From: Methylopila jiangsuensis
GTDB taxonomy: Bacteria; Pseudomonadota; Alphaproteobacteria; Rhizobiales; Methylopilaceae
Assembly (NCBI RefSeq): GCF_027922305.1
Contig: NZ_BSFK01000002.1
Span: 1-64,000, forward strand
DNA: 64,000 nucleotides
Reading direction: 5' to 3'
A model generated the notes under the pieces. It was not told where the DNA came from, did no database searches, and worked only from the letters and a program-made list of their open reading frames with translations. How positions within the stretch are numbered: the first letter of the stretch is position 1; the number at the start of each line of letters is the position of its first letter. Shown here piece by piece: positions 36,750-45,123 of this stretch. The translations under genes and the position numbers were made by a program.

Positions 36750-38906
36750 TCAGAACGTCGCCTTCGCCCGCATGAACAGGGTGCGGCCGGCTTCCGGGTA
36801 GCCGTACTGGACCGCGTAGTTCCTGTCGAACAGGTTGCGCACGCCGACGCCGGCCGAGAAGTTCTCGGTGAATTTGTAATCGGCGGACATGTTCACAAGC
36901 GCGAAGCCGCCGTTCTTCGTGTAGGCGCTCTCGAACCGGTCGCTCGAATAGCGCGACGAGGACAGCTCCAGGCTCGGCGTCAGCACCAGCCCCGCATAGG
37001 CCTCCCACTTGGCGTACACGAAAGCGGAATGCTTCGGCGTTCCGACCGGCTTGATGTTCGCGCCGTCCGGGCCGTCGATCTTGCGATGCAGGAAGGCGTA
37101 GTGGCCGCCGAAGGTCAGCGTCTCGTTCGCCGCCCATTCGGCCTTGAGTTCGACGCCGTAATAGTCGCCGTCGCCGACATTGCGGTTCTGAACGAATTCG
37201 TTGATCCCATCGCCGTCGAGGTCCCGTCCGACGCCTTGGATGACGTCCTTCACGTCGCTGTAGAAGACGGTCGCGCCGAGGGTCAGGCCGGGGCGAACCA
37301 TGTCGGTCCAGCCGAGCTCCCAATTCTGCGCCCGCTCGGCCTTGAGGCCGGGATTGGGCAGGGCGTCGCCGAAGCGGGTCGAAAACCGCTCCCACAGCGT
37401 GGGGAAGCGCGTGCGGTCCGAGACGCTGGCGTGCACGCGGCCCGCATCGCTCAGCTTGTAGATCGCGGCCGCCTGCCAGTTCCAGGCGTCGTCGTCCTTC
37501 TTGTCGTATTCGCGAAGGCTTGAGGTCGCGCCGGAGCCGACCACATACTCCGCCTTGTCGAGATCGCGGCGGTCGTAGGACAGCCCCGCCACGAGGTTGA
37601 GACGCTCGGTGGCGTGGAAGGTGTTCTCGACCGCGAAGGACATGGTGTTCTCCGACTGTTCGGCTTCGGCGTCGAACACCGTGTTGACGCCGGGGCTCGC
37701 GAGGTTGCGCGGCTCATGCACGTCGCGGCGCCAGTGGAACGCGCCCTTCAGCGTGTTCATGGGGATCAGCTCGGTTCCCAGCTCCACGCTGCCGCCGTAG
37801 CCGGTCTCGTCGTAATAGCTGTCGAAGGAGCGGCCGGTCGTCCGCGTGGCGAAGGTCCCGTCGTCATAGGCCGAGAGCAGGTTGTTCAGCTTGTTGTAGA
37901 ACAGCTTGCCGTCCACATAGGATTTGTCGCCCAGCGCGGTGTGGGAGAGGAAGTAGACGCTCTCATAGTCCCATTTCGGCCATTCCCAGGAGCGCTGGAA
38001 ACCCGGTGTGCCCGTGGGCGCGGGGCCGGTGACGCCGCGGATCGGCTCGCGGGTCGAGAACGGCGCCTCCTTGCGGCCCTCCTGCTTGGTGTAGCTGATC
38101 GAATACTCGTCCGTGTCGTTGGGCGTGAAGCCCGCCTTCAGGTTCACGCGCCAGTCGCGGGTCTCCGCATGGTCGCGCCGGCCGCCGTTCTCGGTCTCCA
38201 CGCCGCCGAAGCTGACCGGATCAAACTTCCTGGACAGGAAGAAGCCGTCGCTGCTGCGGTAGCCGGCGTTGGCCTGCAGATAGAACTTCTCCTGCAGCGT
38301 GCCGAGGGAGGCCGCGCCCACATGGGCGGCGAGCTTGCCCGTATTGCCGAGGTCGATGGTCTCCTGCGCGGTGAAGTCGAGCGCCTTGGTCGGCTTGCGG
38401 GTCACCAGGTTGATGGCGCCGCCCATGCCGCCGGGGCCGTTCAGCACCGAGACGTAGCCCTTCTGCACCTCAACCGCGGCGAGGTCCGGCGTGATGAAGC
38501 GGCCGAGATCGAGCCGGTTGTCGTAGGGCAGGTAGACCCGCACGCCGTCGATGGACAGCGGGGCCTGGAACAGGTCGAAGCCGCGGATGTAGGCGACCTT
38601 CTCGTTCCGGCTGCCGCCGAAGCCGTCCACATGCACGCCGGGAACCAGCGTCAGCGCGTCGTCCAGAGAGGCGCGGTTGAAGACGTACATGTCCTGCGCC
38701 GTGGCGCGGTCCTGCGACAGCGCCTGGCCGGACGTGCCCCCCTTGGTCCGGTCCGTGCCGATCACCGAAATCTCGCCGAGCTGGAACACGCCGGACTCGG
38801 CCGCGTCCTGGGCCGCGCTTGCGGGAAGCGCCTGGGACAGGGCCGGGCCGCACGCCGCGACCAGCGCCCCGACCGAGATCGCAATACGTGAACGAACATA
38901 ACGCAA
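36750..38906 (-). CDS. TonB-dependent outer-membrane receptor, probably for a metal complex
   Basis: A 718-residue outer-membrane channel. It has a signal peptide (about residues 1-32), a short TonB-box-like segment (GEISVIG) and a plug domain (about 60-175: NRASLDDALTLVPGVHVDGFG, KGYVSVLNGPGGMGGAINLVTRK). A 22-strand barrel follows, ending in an aromatic residue (RAKATF). It looks like siderophore-type receptors. A ModE-like gene lies 110 bp downstream and a Mo-box-like dyad lies about 100 bp upstream. A FecBCDE-like operon with molbindin lies beyond it. I infer import of molybdate, tungstate or a metallophore complex. Iron-siderophore uptake is the alternative. Confidence 0.9.
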   Translation of the reverse strand: MRYVRSRIAISVGALVAACGPALSQALPASAAQDAAESGVFQLGEISVIGTDRTKGGTSGQALSQDRATAQDMYVFNRASLDDALTLVPGVHVDGFGGSRNEKVAYIRGFDLFQAPLSIDGVRVYLPYDNRLDLGRFITPDLAAVEVQKGYVSVLNGPGGMGGAINLVTRKPTKALDFTAQETIDLGNTGKLAAHVGAASLGTLQEKFYLQANAGYRSSDGFFLSRKFDPVSFGGVETENGGRRDHAETRDWRVNLKAGFTPNDTDEYSISYTKQEGRKEAPFSTREPIRGVTGPAPTGTPGFQRSWEWPKWDYESVYFLSHTALGDKSYVDGKLFYNKLNNLLSAYDDGTFATRTTGRSFDSYYDETGYGGSVELGTELIPMNTLKGAFHWRRDVHEPRNLASPGVNTVFDAEAEQSENTMSFAVENTFHATERLNLVAGLSYDRRDLDKAEYVVGSGATSSLREYDKKDDDAWNWQAAAIYKLSDAGRVHASVSDRTRFPTLWERFSTRFGDALPNPGLKAERAQNWELGWTDMVRPGLTLGATVFYSDVKDVIQGVGRDLDGDGINEFVQNRNVGDGDYYGVELKAEWAANETLTFGGHYAFLHRKIDGPDGANIKPVGTPKHSAFVYAKWEAYAGLVLTPSLELSSSRYSSDRFESAYTKNGGFALVNMSADYKFTENFSAGVGVRNLFDRNYAVQYGYPEAGRTLFMRAKATF

Positions 38907-39004
38907 GATCGACGTCCTCCTCAGTCCGGCCGAGTCGTGGCCGGCAGCCCCCGATTAGGACGTCATCGCTGGCATGCCTCGAACGCCGCCGCCAGTCACA
39001 CCAC

Positions 39005-39028
39005 CGCCATATTTATACGAACATAGCG
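39005..39028 (-). promoter_or_regulatory. Mo-box-like dyad 2 (putative ModE operator)
   Basis: Read on the coding (minus) strand it is CGCTATGT-N8-ATATGGCG, preceded by AT, so the left half reads ATCGCTATGT and closely fits the ModE consensus half ATCGCTATATA. Dyad symmetry is 6 of 8. It lies about 100 bp upstream of the TonB-receptor start and 53 bp beyond the trmO-like gene end, in a 174-bp gap. Confidence 0.65.
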
Positions 39029-39080
39029 ATCGGGCGAAGAGCGTTGCCGAAACAACACGTTCACGAGGTGGAAAGCCGGC

Positions 39081-39575
39081 TCAGTTTCCCGTGTCGAAAT
39101 CGCCCTTCTGCGGGGCGGCGAGCGGCGTGAACAGGCAGCGGTCCGGCTTCAGGTCGATCAGCGGCGTGCCGTCGAGGCAGTCGAGACCGCGGACGAGAAC
39201 GGTCGCCCCTTCGACGCCGACCAGTGTCGCGAGCGAGGTTCCGATCGGGTTCGGCCGCACCGGCGAGCGCAGGGCGAAGGTTCCCCGCGTCACGCCGTCC
39301 CGGCCCGGGCTCTGGAGCACGAGGTCGCGGCGGGATTCGTGCAGCCAGTACAGAACCTCCACCCGCTCGAACGCCTCGAGGCCGGCGAGCGCCGGGACCC
39401 AGGGCTCGAAGATCTCGATGCGGCAGACCGGGCCGTCGGCCCGTCCCTGCCGCGGGCATTCGAGCCTCGAGGTCCAGGGCGTGCGGATGCGGCCGATGAA
39501 GACCAGTCCCGCGTCGGTCGCGGGCGGCGGCGCGACGGCGATCTCGCCGTCGCGGATCTCGTTGAGCCGGACCAT
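39081..39575 (-). CDS. TrmO/TsaA-like SAM-dependent methyltransferase
   Basis: A 164-residue protein of the TrmO (YaeB/VirR-like) beta-barrel family. Known members N-methylate t6A37 of tRNA using S-adenosylmethionine. Visible motifs are [16 protein letters not shown] near the N-terminus, [32 protein letters not shown] and [16 protein letters not shown]. It lacks the extra C-terminal domain of E. coli TrmO. It is the last gene of the metal-uptake operon, two bases after the molbindin gene. This context suggests a role tied to metal handling, or at least coregulation, but the sequence alone shows only the fold. Confidence 0.88.
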   Translation of the reverse strand: MVRLNEIRDGEIAVAPPPATDAGLVFIGRIRTPWTSRLECPRQGRADGPVCRIEIFEPWVPALAGLEAFERVEVLYWLHESRRDLVLQSPGRDGVTRGTFALRSPVRPNPIGTSLATLVGVEGATVLVRGLDCLDGTPLIDLKPDRCLFTPLAAPQKGDFDTGN

Positions 39576-39577
39576 GG

Positions 39578-39784
39578 TCAGTCCACGCCGACCATGACGT
39601 CGGAGGCCTTGATCACCGCATAGGCCTGCTGGCCGACCTCGAGCTTCAGCTCGTCCACCGCGGCGTTGGTGACGGAGGAGGTGACGATGGTTCCGCCCAC
39701 GTCGAGCTTCACATGGGCGGTGGTGGCGCCTTTGGTCACTTCGACCACCTTGCCCTTGAGGACGTTGCGCGCGCTGAGCTTCAT
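39578..39784 (-). CDS. mop: Molbindin (Mop/TOBE) molybdate-binding protein
   Basis: A 68-residue single TOBE domain: [19 protein letters not shown], then [18 protein letters not shown] and [15 protein letters not shown], the classic molbindin pattern. Such proteins assemble into hexamers that bind and buffer molybdate or tungstate in the cytoplasm. The start overlaps the ATPase gene stop (ATGA). This gene is the strongest pointer to molybdenum or tungsten as the operon's substrate. It may also supply the sensing function missing from the stand-alone ModE domain. Confidence 0.95.
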   Translation of the reverse strand: MKLSARNVLKGKVVEVTKGATTAHVKLDVGGTIVTSSVTNAAVDELKLEVGQQAYAVIKASDVMVGVD

Positions 39785-40572
39785 GGCGTTTCTCCTGCCG
39801 TGCGAAGGGACGGCGCGACGATGCGCCGGCCGAGTTCGGGAACATAGGGGACCGCGACGGGAACGCCGTACAGCGCCCGCAGCCGGTCCGGGGTGATCGT
39901 CTCCTCGGGCGGGCCGATCGCCACGATTCCGCCCTTCGCCATCAGCGCCACCCGGTCGGCGACGAGGAAGGCATGGTCGGGATCGTGGGTCGACAGCACC
40001 ACCGCGAGGCCGCGCGCCTTCAGCTCGCGCACCCGCTCCAGCACGCGGGTCTCGTTGCCGAGGTCGAGGCTCGCGGTCGGCTCGTCCATCACGAGCGCTT
40101 TCGGCTCCTGCGCCAGCGCGCGGGCGATCAGCGCCAGCTGGCGCTCGCCGCCCGACAGCTCGGTGGCGACGCGCTCCGCAAGCCCCGCGAGTCCGAGGCT
40201 CGCCAGCGCGGCCGCGACGGCGGCGTGATCCGCGGCGCCGGGGCTCTCGAACAGGCCGATCCGCGCGGCGCGGCCCATCAGCGCCATCTCCGCGACCGTG
40301 AACGGAAACAGCGCCGCCTGCGCCTGCGGCACATAGGCGACGGCCTGGGCGAGCCGGCGGCGCGGCCAGCGGGCGATGTCCTCGCCGTCGAGCGTCACCC
40401 GCCCGGCCTTGGGCGGGATGAGGCCGAGCAGCGTCTTGAACAGGGTGGTCTTGCCGCAGCCGTTCGGCCCCAGCAGGCACAGCGCCTCGCCGGGGCGGAC
40501 CGCGAACGCGATGTCCCGGCCCACGATGACGTCGCCATAGCCGGTGGCGAGGGCCTCGGCGGCGAGCGTCAC
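39781..40572 (-). CDS. FecE/BtuD-type ABC transporter ATPase
   Basis: A 263-residue ATPase energising import through the FecCD-type permease. It carries Walker [17 protein letters not shown], the Q-loop in [15 protein letters not shown], signature [16 protein letters not shown], Walker [14 protein letters not shown] and the switch His in STHDPDH. The start is the GTG at 40572 that overlaps the permease stop (GTGA). The C-terminal extension ([20 protein letters not shown]) is typical of iron/B12-class ATPases. It is part of a six-gene overlapping operon. Confidence 0.93.
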   Translation of the reverse strand: MTLAAEALATGYGDVIVGRDIAFAVRPGEALCLLGPNGCGKTTLFKTLLGLIPPKAGRVTLDGEDIARWPRRRLAQAVAYVPQAQAALFPFTVAEMALMGRAARIGLFESPGAADHAAVAAALASLGLAGLAERVATELSGGERQLALIARALAQEPKALVMDEPTASLDLGNETRVLERVRELKARGLAVVLSTHDPDHAFLVADRVALMAKGGIVAIGPPEETITPDRLRALYGVPVAVPYVPELGRRIVAPSLRTAGETP

Positions 40573-41585
40573 GACCAGCCCCGCCGCGCGGTGGCGAGCA
40601 GCCACAGGAAGAACGGCGCGCCGATCGCCGCCGTCAGCACGCCGAGCGGAACCTCGATCGCCGCCGCCTGCCGCGCCACCAGATCGACGCCCACGAGAAA
40701 GCCTCCGCCCAGCATCAGCGAGGCGGGCAGCAGTCTGGAGAAGTCCGGCCCCACCAGCATGCGCGCCACATGAGGCACGATCAGCCCGACCCAGCCGATG
40801 ACGCCGGTGATGGAGACCGCCGCCGCCGTCATCAGCGTGGCGGACGCGATCAGCAGCGGCCGCAGGATGCGGGTCTCGACCCCGAGCGCGCGCGCCTCCT
40901 CCTCGCCGAGCGTCATGAGGTTCATGCGCCAGCGCAGCAGGACCAGCGGCGCGAGCCCGATCAGGATGGCCGGCAGCACGGCGGCGAGGTCGCCGCGCGT
41001 CACCGAGGCGAGGCTGCCCAGCAGCCAGTAGGTGATGGCGGGCAGCTGGTTGTAGGGATCGGCGAGGATCTTGATCAGCGACAGCGCGGCGCCGAGCAGG
41101 GCGCCCACCGCGACGCCCGCCAGCACCAGCACCAGCACGGGATCGCGCGTGCGGATCGCCGCGCCGACCGCATAGACCGCCGACACCGCGCCGAGGCCGC
41201 CGAGAAACGCCAGCGTCTGGATCACGAGCACATCCAGCGACAGGAACACGCCGAGCGCGGCGCCGAGGTTGGCGCCGGCCGAGACGCCGAGGATGTCGGG
41301 CGAGACCAGCGGGTTGCGGAACAGGCCCTGATAGGTGGCGCCCGCCGCGGCCAGCGCCGCCCCGACGGCGAGCCCCGCCAGCACCCGCGGCAGCCGCACC
41401 TGCCAGATCGCGGTCTCCGTCGCCGCGTCGAGGCCGGAGGGCAGGCCGAAAGGCTTCGTCGCGAGCACGGTCAGCACCTCCCCGGGCGTCGCTGCGAACT
41501 TGCCCGAGAGCAGGGCGAGCATGACGACGGCGGCGAGCGCCAGTCCGGGCGCGACGCGGCGGCAGGCGGCGGCTTGGAGGGTCAT
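40569..41585 (-). CDS. FecCD/BtuC-type ABC transporter permease
   Basis: A 338-residue inner-membrane permease with about ten TM helices. It has the class II importer signatures GATYQGLFRNPLVSPDILGV near residue 85, the coupling-helix region LGEEEARALGVE and GWVGLIVPHVARMLVG. Permeases of this class carry siderophores, haem, B12 and, in Haemophilus influenzae MolBCA, molybdate or tungstate. The start overlaps the binding-protein gene stop (ATGA). Confidence 0.94.
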   Translation of the reverse strand: MTLQAAACRRVAPGLALAAVVMLALLSGKFAATPGEVLTVLATKPFGLPSGLDAATETAIWQVRLPRVLAGLAVGAALAAAGATYQGLFRNPLVSPDILGVSAGANLGAALGVFLSLDVLVIQTLAFLGGLGAVSAVYAVGAAIRTRDPVLVLVLAGVAVGALLGAALSLIKILADPYNQLPAITYWLLGSLASVTRGDLAAVLPAILIGLAPLVLLRWRMNLMTLGEEEARALGVETRILRPLLIASATLMTAAAVSITGVIGWVGLIVPHVARMLVGPDFSRLLPASLMLGGGFLVGVDLVARQAAAIEVPLGVLTAAIGAPFFLWLLATARRGWS

Positions 41586-42613
41586 CGCGGAGGGCCGGCG
41601 GCCGGCAGCAGGTCGTCCAGCCGGGCGTCGTCCAGCGCGACGCCGTAGAACAGGGCGTAGAAGCGCTTCGTCTCGGCGCGGAGGTCGCCGGGAAAGGCGC
41701 CGCCGTAGAGCGCTCGCGCGAGCCAGCGCAGCCCGATCAGCCGGTTCACGGCCGGCGGCGCATCGAGCCAGCCGAAGGGCGCGGCGGGGGCGGCGTAGAC
41801 CCGGCCCTCGCGCACGGCCTTGATTCCGGACCAGACCGGGTCGGATTTCGCCCGCGTTGCGAAACGTTGATCAATGGTGACGACCGCGTCCGGATTCCAA
41901 CCGAGGATCTGCTCGGGCGACACCCGGGCGAGGCCGGTCCCGCCCTCAGCCACATTGACCGCGCCGACCGCGTCGAGCGACTCCACCGTGATCGAGCCCT
42001 TGGGCGCGGTCTCAAGCCCGTCCGGCCCGCGGGCGTAGTAGACGCGCGGCCGCGCCTCGGTCGGAATGCGCGCGACGCCGGCCGCGACCGAGGTCAGGGC
42101 GTCGTCCGCATAGGTCGCGAGCTCCCCGGCGCGGGTCTCGCGGTTCAAGGCGAGGCCGAGCCGGCGCAGGGTCTCGGGCGACTTCGCCAGCGCCCCGTCG
42201 ATGAGGATGTAGGGCACGCCGGTCTGGGCCTGCACCCGGTCGGCGAGCGCGGCGTACGTCTTGTCCACCGAGCCCACGTCCACGATCAGATCGGGCTTCG
42301 CCGCCAGCACCGCTTCGAGGTTCGCGGTTCCGCCGCGCCCGGCGAGGCGGCCATAGGCCGGCAGATCGCGGACCTCCGGGCGCAGGAACGGCTTCTCGTC
42401 CGCGCTCGGGGCGCGGGTCCAGCCGGCCAGCAGGTCGGGCGCCACCACATAGACCAGCACGGCGGCCGGCGGACCGGCCGGCAGAACCCGCTTCGGCGCG
42501 TCCGGGATCTCCACGCGCCGGCCGGCGGCGTCCGTGAACACCTTGGCGGCTGCGGGACAGGCCGCGGCCAGCAGGGCGGTGACGAGCGCCAGCGCGCGCG
42601 CGACAGGAGCCAT
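41582..42613 (-). CDS. Periplasmic substrate-binding protein (FepB/MolA-like)
   Basis: A 343-residue class III binding protein. It has a signal peptide (MAPVARALALVTALLAAACP, cleavage after AAA), then FTDAAGRRVEIPDAPKRVLP, a hallmark of this group, with NLEAVLAAKPDLIVDVGSV and PEQILGWNPDAVVTID in the two lobes. It delivers substrate to the adjacent permease. Residues that would coordinate a metal oxyanion cannot be assigned by eye. The gene starts one base after the DUF2478 stop. Confidence 0.92.
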   Translation of the reverse strand: MAPVARALALVTALLAAACPAAAKVFTDAAGRRVEIPDAPKRVLPAGPPAAVLVYVVAPDLLAGWTRAPSADEKPFLRPEVRDLPAYGRLAGRGGTANLEAVLAAKPDLIVDVGSVDKTYAALADRVQAQTGVPYILIDGALAKSPETLRRLGLALNRETRAGELATYADDALTSVAAGVARIPTEARPRVYYARGPDGLETAPKGSITVESLDAVGAVNVAEGGTGLARVSPEQILGWNPDAVVTIDQRFATRAKSDPVWSGIKAVREGRVYAAPAAPFGWLDAPPAVNRLIGLRWLARALYGGAFPGDLRAETKRFYALFYGVALDDARLDDLLPAAGPPR

Positions 42614-42614
42614 G

Positions 42615-43148
42615 TCAGCCGGCGGCCCGCAGCGGGGAGTCCGGTCGCACCGCGCGCCACCAGCGCTCCAGCGCGGCGTCGGTCGGTTCGGCGTAAGCCG
42701 CCAGATCGCCGGCATAGAGGCTCCAGCTTCGCGAAAACGACGGAGCGACCGAGGTGACCACCGGCAGGTCGCGCAGGATGGCCGCCGCGAAGGCGTCCAC
42801 CAGTCCCGAGCGGTCGGCCTCCAGCTTGCCGAACTTCGACAGCACCACCAGATCGCAGCCGGCCTCGATCGCCTCCAGCGCGTCGGCGCAGGCGGCGGCC
42901 ACGCCGGCCGGGTCCAGATGGCAGGCGAGGGAGCCGGGCCCGAGATCCTGCCCGATCACATGCCGCCGGCCGGTGGCGAGGTCGCGCACGGTGCGTCCGG
43001 CGCAGCCCGAACCCGGGACGCCCGCCGTCTCCTCCACGCAGCCCGCGACCCGCAGGCCTTCGTTCTGGCGCAGGGCCGCGAACCGCGCGAGCGTCAGGCC
43101 CACCACCTCGCTCGCCCCGTTCTGGAGCGCGATCAGCCGGCGATCCAC
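42615..43148 (-). CDS. DUF2478 protein (P-loop-like, molybdenum-locus associated)
   Basis: A 178-residue cytoplasmic protein of the DUF2478 family, often found beside molybdenum transport genes. Visible segments are LIALQNGASEVVGLTLARFA, QDLGPGSLACHLDPAGVAAA, CDLVVLSKFGKLEADRSGLV (resembling the Walker B/effector part of THEP1-like NTPases) and PVVTSVAPSFSRSW. I see no intact Walker A loop. The start is a GTG at 43148 with GGAGG seven bases upstream, preferred over the Met 40 codons earlier. It is the first gene of the uptake operon, about 50 bp downstream of a Mo-box-like dyad. Confidence 0.85.
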   Translation of the reverse strand: MDRRLIALQNGASEVVGLTLARFAALRQNEGLRVAGCVEETAGVPGSGCAGRTVRDLATGRRHVIGQDLGPGSLACHLDPAGVAAACADALEAIEAGCDLVVLSKFGKLEADRSGLVDAFAAAILRDLPVVTSVAPSFSRSWSLYAGDLAAYAEPTDAALERWWRAVRPDSPLRAAG

Positions 43149-43196
43149 GGACAGACCTCCACATGCGATCGCGAAGACGCGACCGGAACCCTCTAA

Positions 43197-43220
43197 CGTG
43201 ATGCATGTACGCATATAGCG
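43197..43220 (-). promoter_or_regulatory. Mo-box-like dyad 3 (putative ModE operator)
   Basis: On the operon (minus) strand it reads CGCTATAT-N8-GCATCACG. The first half is a perfect ModE-type half site; the second is poorly conserved. The 24-bp geometry equals that of dyads 1 and 2. It lies 49 bp upstream of the GTG start of the DUF2478 gene. Confidence 0.5.
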
Positions 43221-43466
43221 CTGCGCCTGACCAGCGCGCGGGCGGCGTTCGACGTGCGTGTCGCGCAAGGGGAAACGCCGGACTCCGGCGTCGCGCCTTC
43301 AGGCCGGCGTCGACGGCGGTCGCCTGCGGAAGACGCCTGGGCCTGCGAAAGGCTTGAGCGCGAGGCGCGTCCGGGGCCGCACGGGCCTGCGCCATCCGTC
43401 AAAGAGTGAGTTCAATCTCGCGCCCCGGAGCAGCGGGCGCCATCCGGTTCCCCGACGCGGTCGGGT
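43221..43466. other. Intergenic region without a gene
   Basis: With the dyad and leader before it, this makes up a 318-bp gap between the DUF2478 start and the next gene stop. I see no convincing frame on either strand. The plus-strand open frame from 43258 is an Arg-rich shadow. Confidence 0.6.
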
Positions 43467-43745
43467 TCACGCCACCTTCGCGGCGGGGCGGAACGGGATC
43501 ACCTTCGGGGCGAGGGCTGAGGAGGTCTGGGGCTCGCCGCGAAAGCCGGCGAGATGGCCGGTCTCCACCACCTCGTCGATCGCCCGGCGCAGATCGGCGG
43601 GACTGTTGACCTCGTGGCCAAGGTCCGAAGACAGCGTGGCGGCCGCGCCGATCAGCGCGGAGAAGATCGCGCGCGGATCTTCGCCGCACCGCTGAAGCGT
43701 GCGGGCGAAGCGGAGGATGACTGCGTTCACGTCGTCGTTCGACAT
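43467..43745 (-). CDS. Small hypothetical protein (92 aa)
   Basis: A 92-residue, probably helical cytoplasmic protein: MSNDDVNAVILRFARTLQRC, then PRAIFSALIGAAATLSSDLG, PADLRRAIDEVVETGHLAGF and a basic tail ending PAAKVA. It has no membrane segment or known motif. The start at 43745 is chosen because the upstream extension (to 43952) runs into sequence with no protein character. It is likely real because of its composition, but function and family are unknown. Confidence 0.65.
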   Translation of the reverse strand: MSNDDVNAVILRFARTLQRCGEDPRAIFSALIGAAATLSSDLGHEVNSPADLRRAIDEVVETGHLAGFRGEPQTSSALAPKVIPFRPAAKVA

Positions 43746-43923
43746 GGCTGGCGCTTTCGTATGCTTGAACCCGGAAACGTAAGCTGCGCAAGGCTGCGGT
43801 GCGTTCGCCGCCGCTTCCGTTCCGGAAAGGGTCGACGAATCAGTCATCTTTCGAAGGTGGGCCGCAGTTCGCGCCGAATTGAGACCCGATTGCGGCGAAG
43901 ATGCGCCGCAGTTCAACACAAGA

Positions 43924-44439
43924 TCACAGAGCTGCGACGTCTGGCGGATCACCCAGCGCCTGCAGTCGCGCCGCGGCGAGACGGGCGAAACGCAAGGTGA
44001 CCGCCTTCCGGCGCGCGCCTGCCAGAGGATGGGCCGGCGCCTCCCGCAGCACGGCGGCTCCGTAGCCGTCGGCCACGATCAGTCCCGCGTCCTCCGGAAT
44101 GAGGTCTTTGGGAAAGCCATTTCCCACCGCGAAGTAGAGCCGATCGCAGAACGCCCGGTATTCCGGCCACTTGCGATCGGCGCGAAAGTCCTGCGGGCCG
44201 GACTTGATCTCCACGATCACGATCTCCCCGTTCCGCGTGAGCGCCATCACATCCGCGCGCCGTCCCGAACGCAGCGGCGTCTCCAGCAGGCACCCCGCCC
44301 CGAGATCGCGGAAGTGACGGCACACGCCCCGCGCGAGAATGGCCGCGACGCCGGTGAGCGACGGCCGGCGCGCCTCCCGGACGAGATCCATCTCATCCAG
44401 ACCGCCGCCTTCCGCCTCACGGGAAACGATGTTCTCCAT
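43924..44439 (-). CDS. mmcB: MmcB-family DNA repair protein
   Basis: A 171-residue protein of the MmcB family, which in alphaproteobacteria is linked to DNA repair and whose fold is related to PD-(D/E)XK nucleases. Recognisable are RRADVMALTRNGEIVIVEIKSG (nuclease-like core with D, E and K), DRKWPEYRAFCDRLYFAVGN, FPKDLIPEDAGLIVADGYGA and the C-terminal basic helix. The start at 44439 begins MENIVSREAEGG. It is a separate unit, with 49 bp to the NUDIX gene stop. Confidence 0.9.
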   Translation of the reverse strand: MENIVSREAEGGGLDEMDLVREARRPSLTGVAAILARGVCRHFRDLGAGCLLETPLRSGRRADVMALTRNGEIVIVEIKSGPQDFRADRKWPEYRAFCDRLYFAVGNGFPKDLIPEDAGLIVADGYGAAVLREAPAHPLAGARRKAVTLRFARLAAARLQALGDPPDVAAL

Positions 44440-44488
44440 ACGTTCGAATTTGGCACGAAACGGGAACGCCGCCAAGCGAAAAAGCGCG

Positions 44489-45123
44489 TCAGGCGTTCGC
44501 TGCGTCCGACAGAAGCGCGGCCAGCCGCGGCCGGTTCAGCGCCAGCCATTGCAGCGCCAGCAGCAGATAGGCGTTGCGGGGCGCAGGGTCGGCGAGGGAA
44601 GCGAGCGCGTCGTCGATCGGGATCGCGAAGGGCCGGGTCAGCTCCTGCTCCTCCTCCGCGCCGGCCTCGTCGGGCAGAGCGGCGGAATCCACGGCGGCGA
44701 GGAAGACCGTGGCGTTCTCGTCCACGATGCCGGGCGTCGGCAGGAAGCGGAAGACGGGCGCGAGCGCGGTCGCGGTCAGGCCGGTCTCCTCGGTCAGCTC
44801 GCGGGCGGCCGCCTCCGCCGCGTCCTCGCCGGGCTCCATGCGGCCGGCGACGATCTCCACCAGATCGCCATGGCCGGTGGCGAGATGGGCGGGCAGGCGG
44901 AACTGGCGGATCAGCACCAGCGCGTCCCGGGCGAGGTCGACCGCGATGACGCCGACGCAGGGACCCGCCCGCAGCACCTCGCGATGCTGGTCGATCGGGC
45001 CGCGGCCGGCGGCTGCGGGCAGCGTCACCCGCCAGCCCTCAAGCCGGCGGTAGCCGTCGAACAGCGTCTCCGGCCCCTCCAGCGCCACCTCGGCGACGCG
45101 ATCGGCCATGGGGTCCGGGCCGG

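Noticed and set aside
36750..43148. Reading the TonB/FecBCDE genes as a plain iron-siderophore system
   Set aside because: Not fully excluded, but the ModE-type regulator, molbindin, DUF2478 and Mo-box-like dyads fit molybdenum/tungsten better. I saw no obvious Fur box.
43258..43695. Plus-strand open frame in the gap beside the DUF2478 gene
   Set aside because: Arg/Gly-rich composition and overlap with a better minus-strand gene; no ribosome-binding site.
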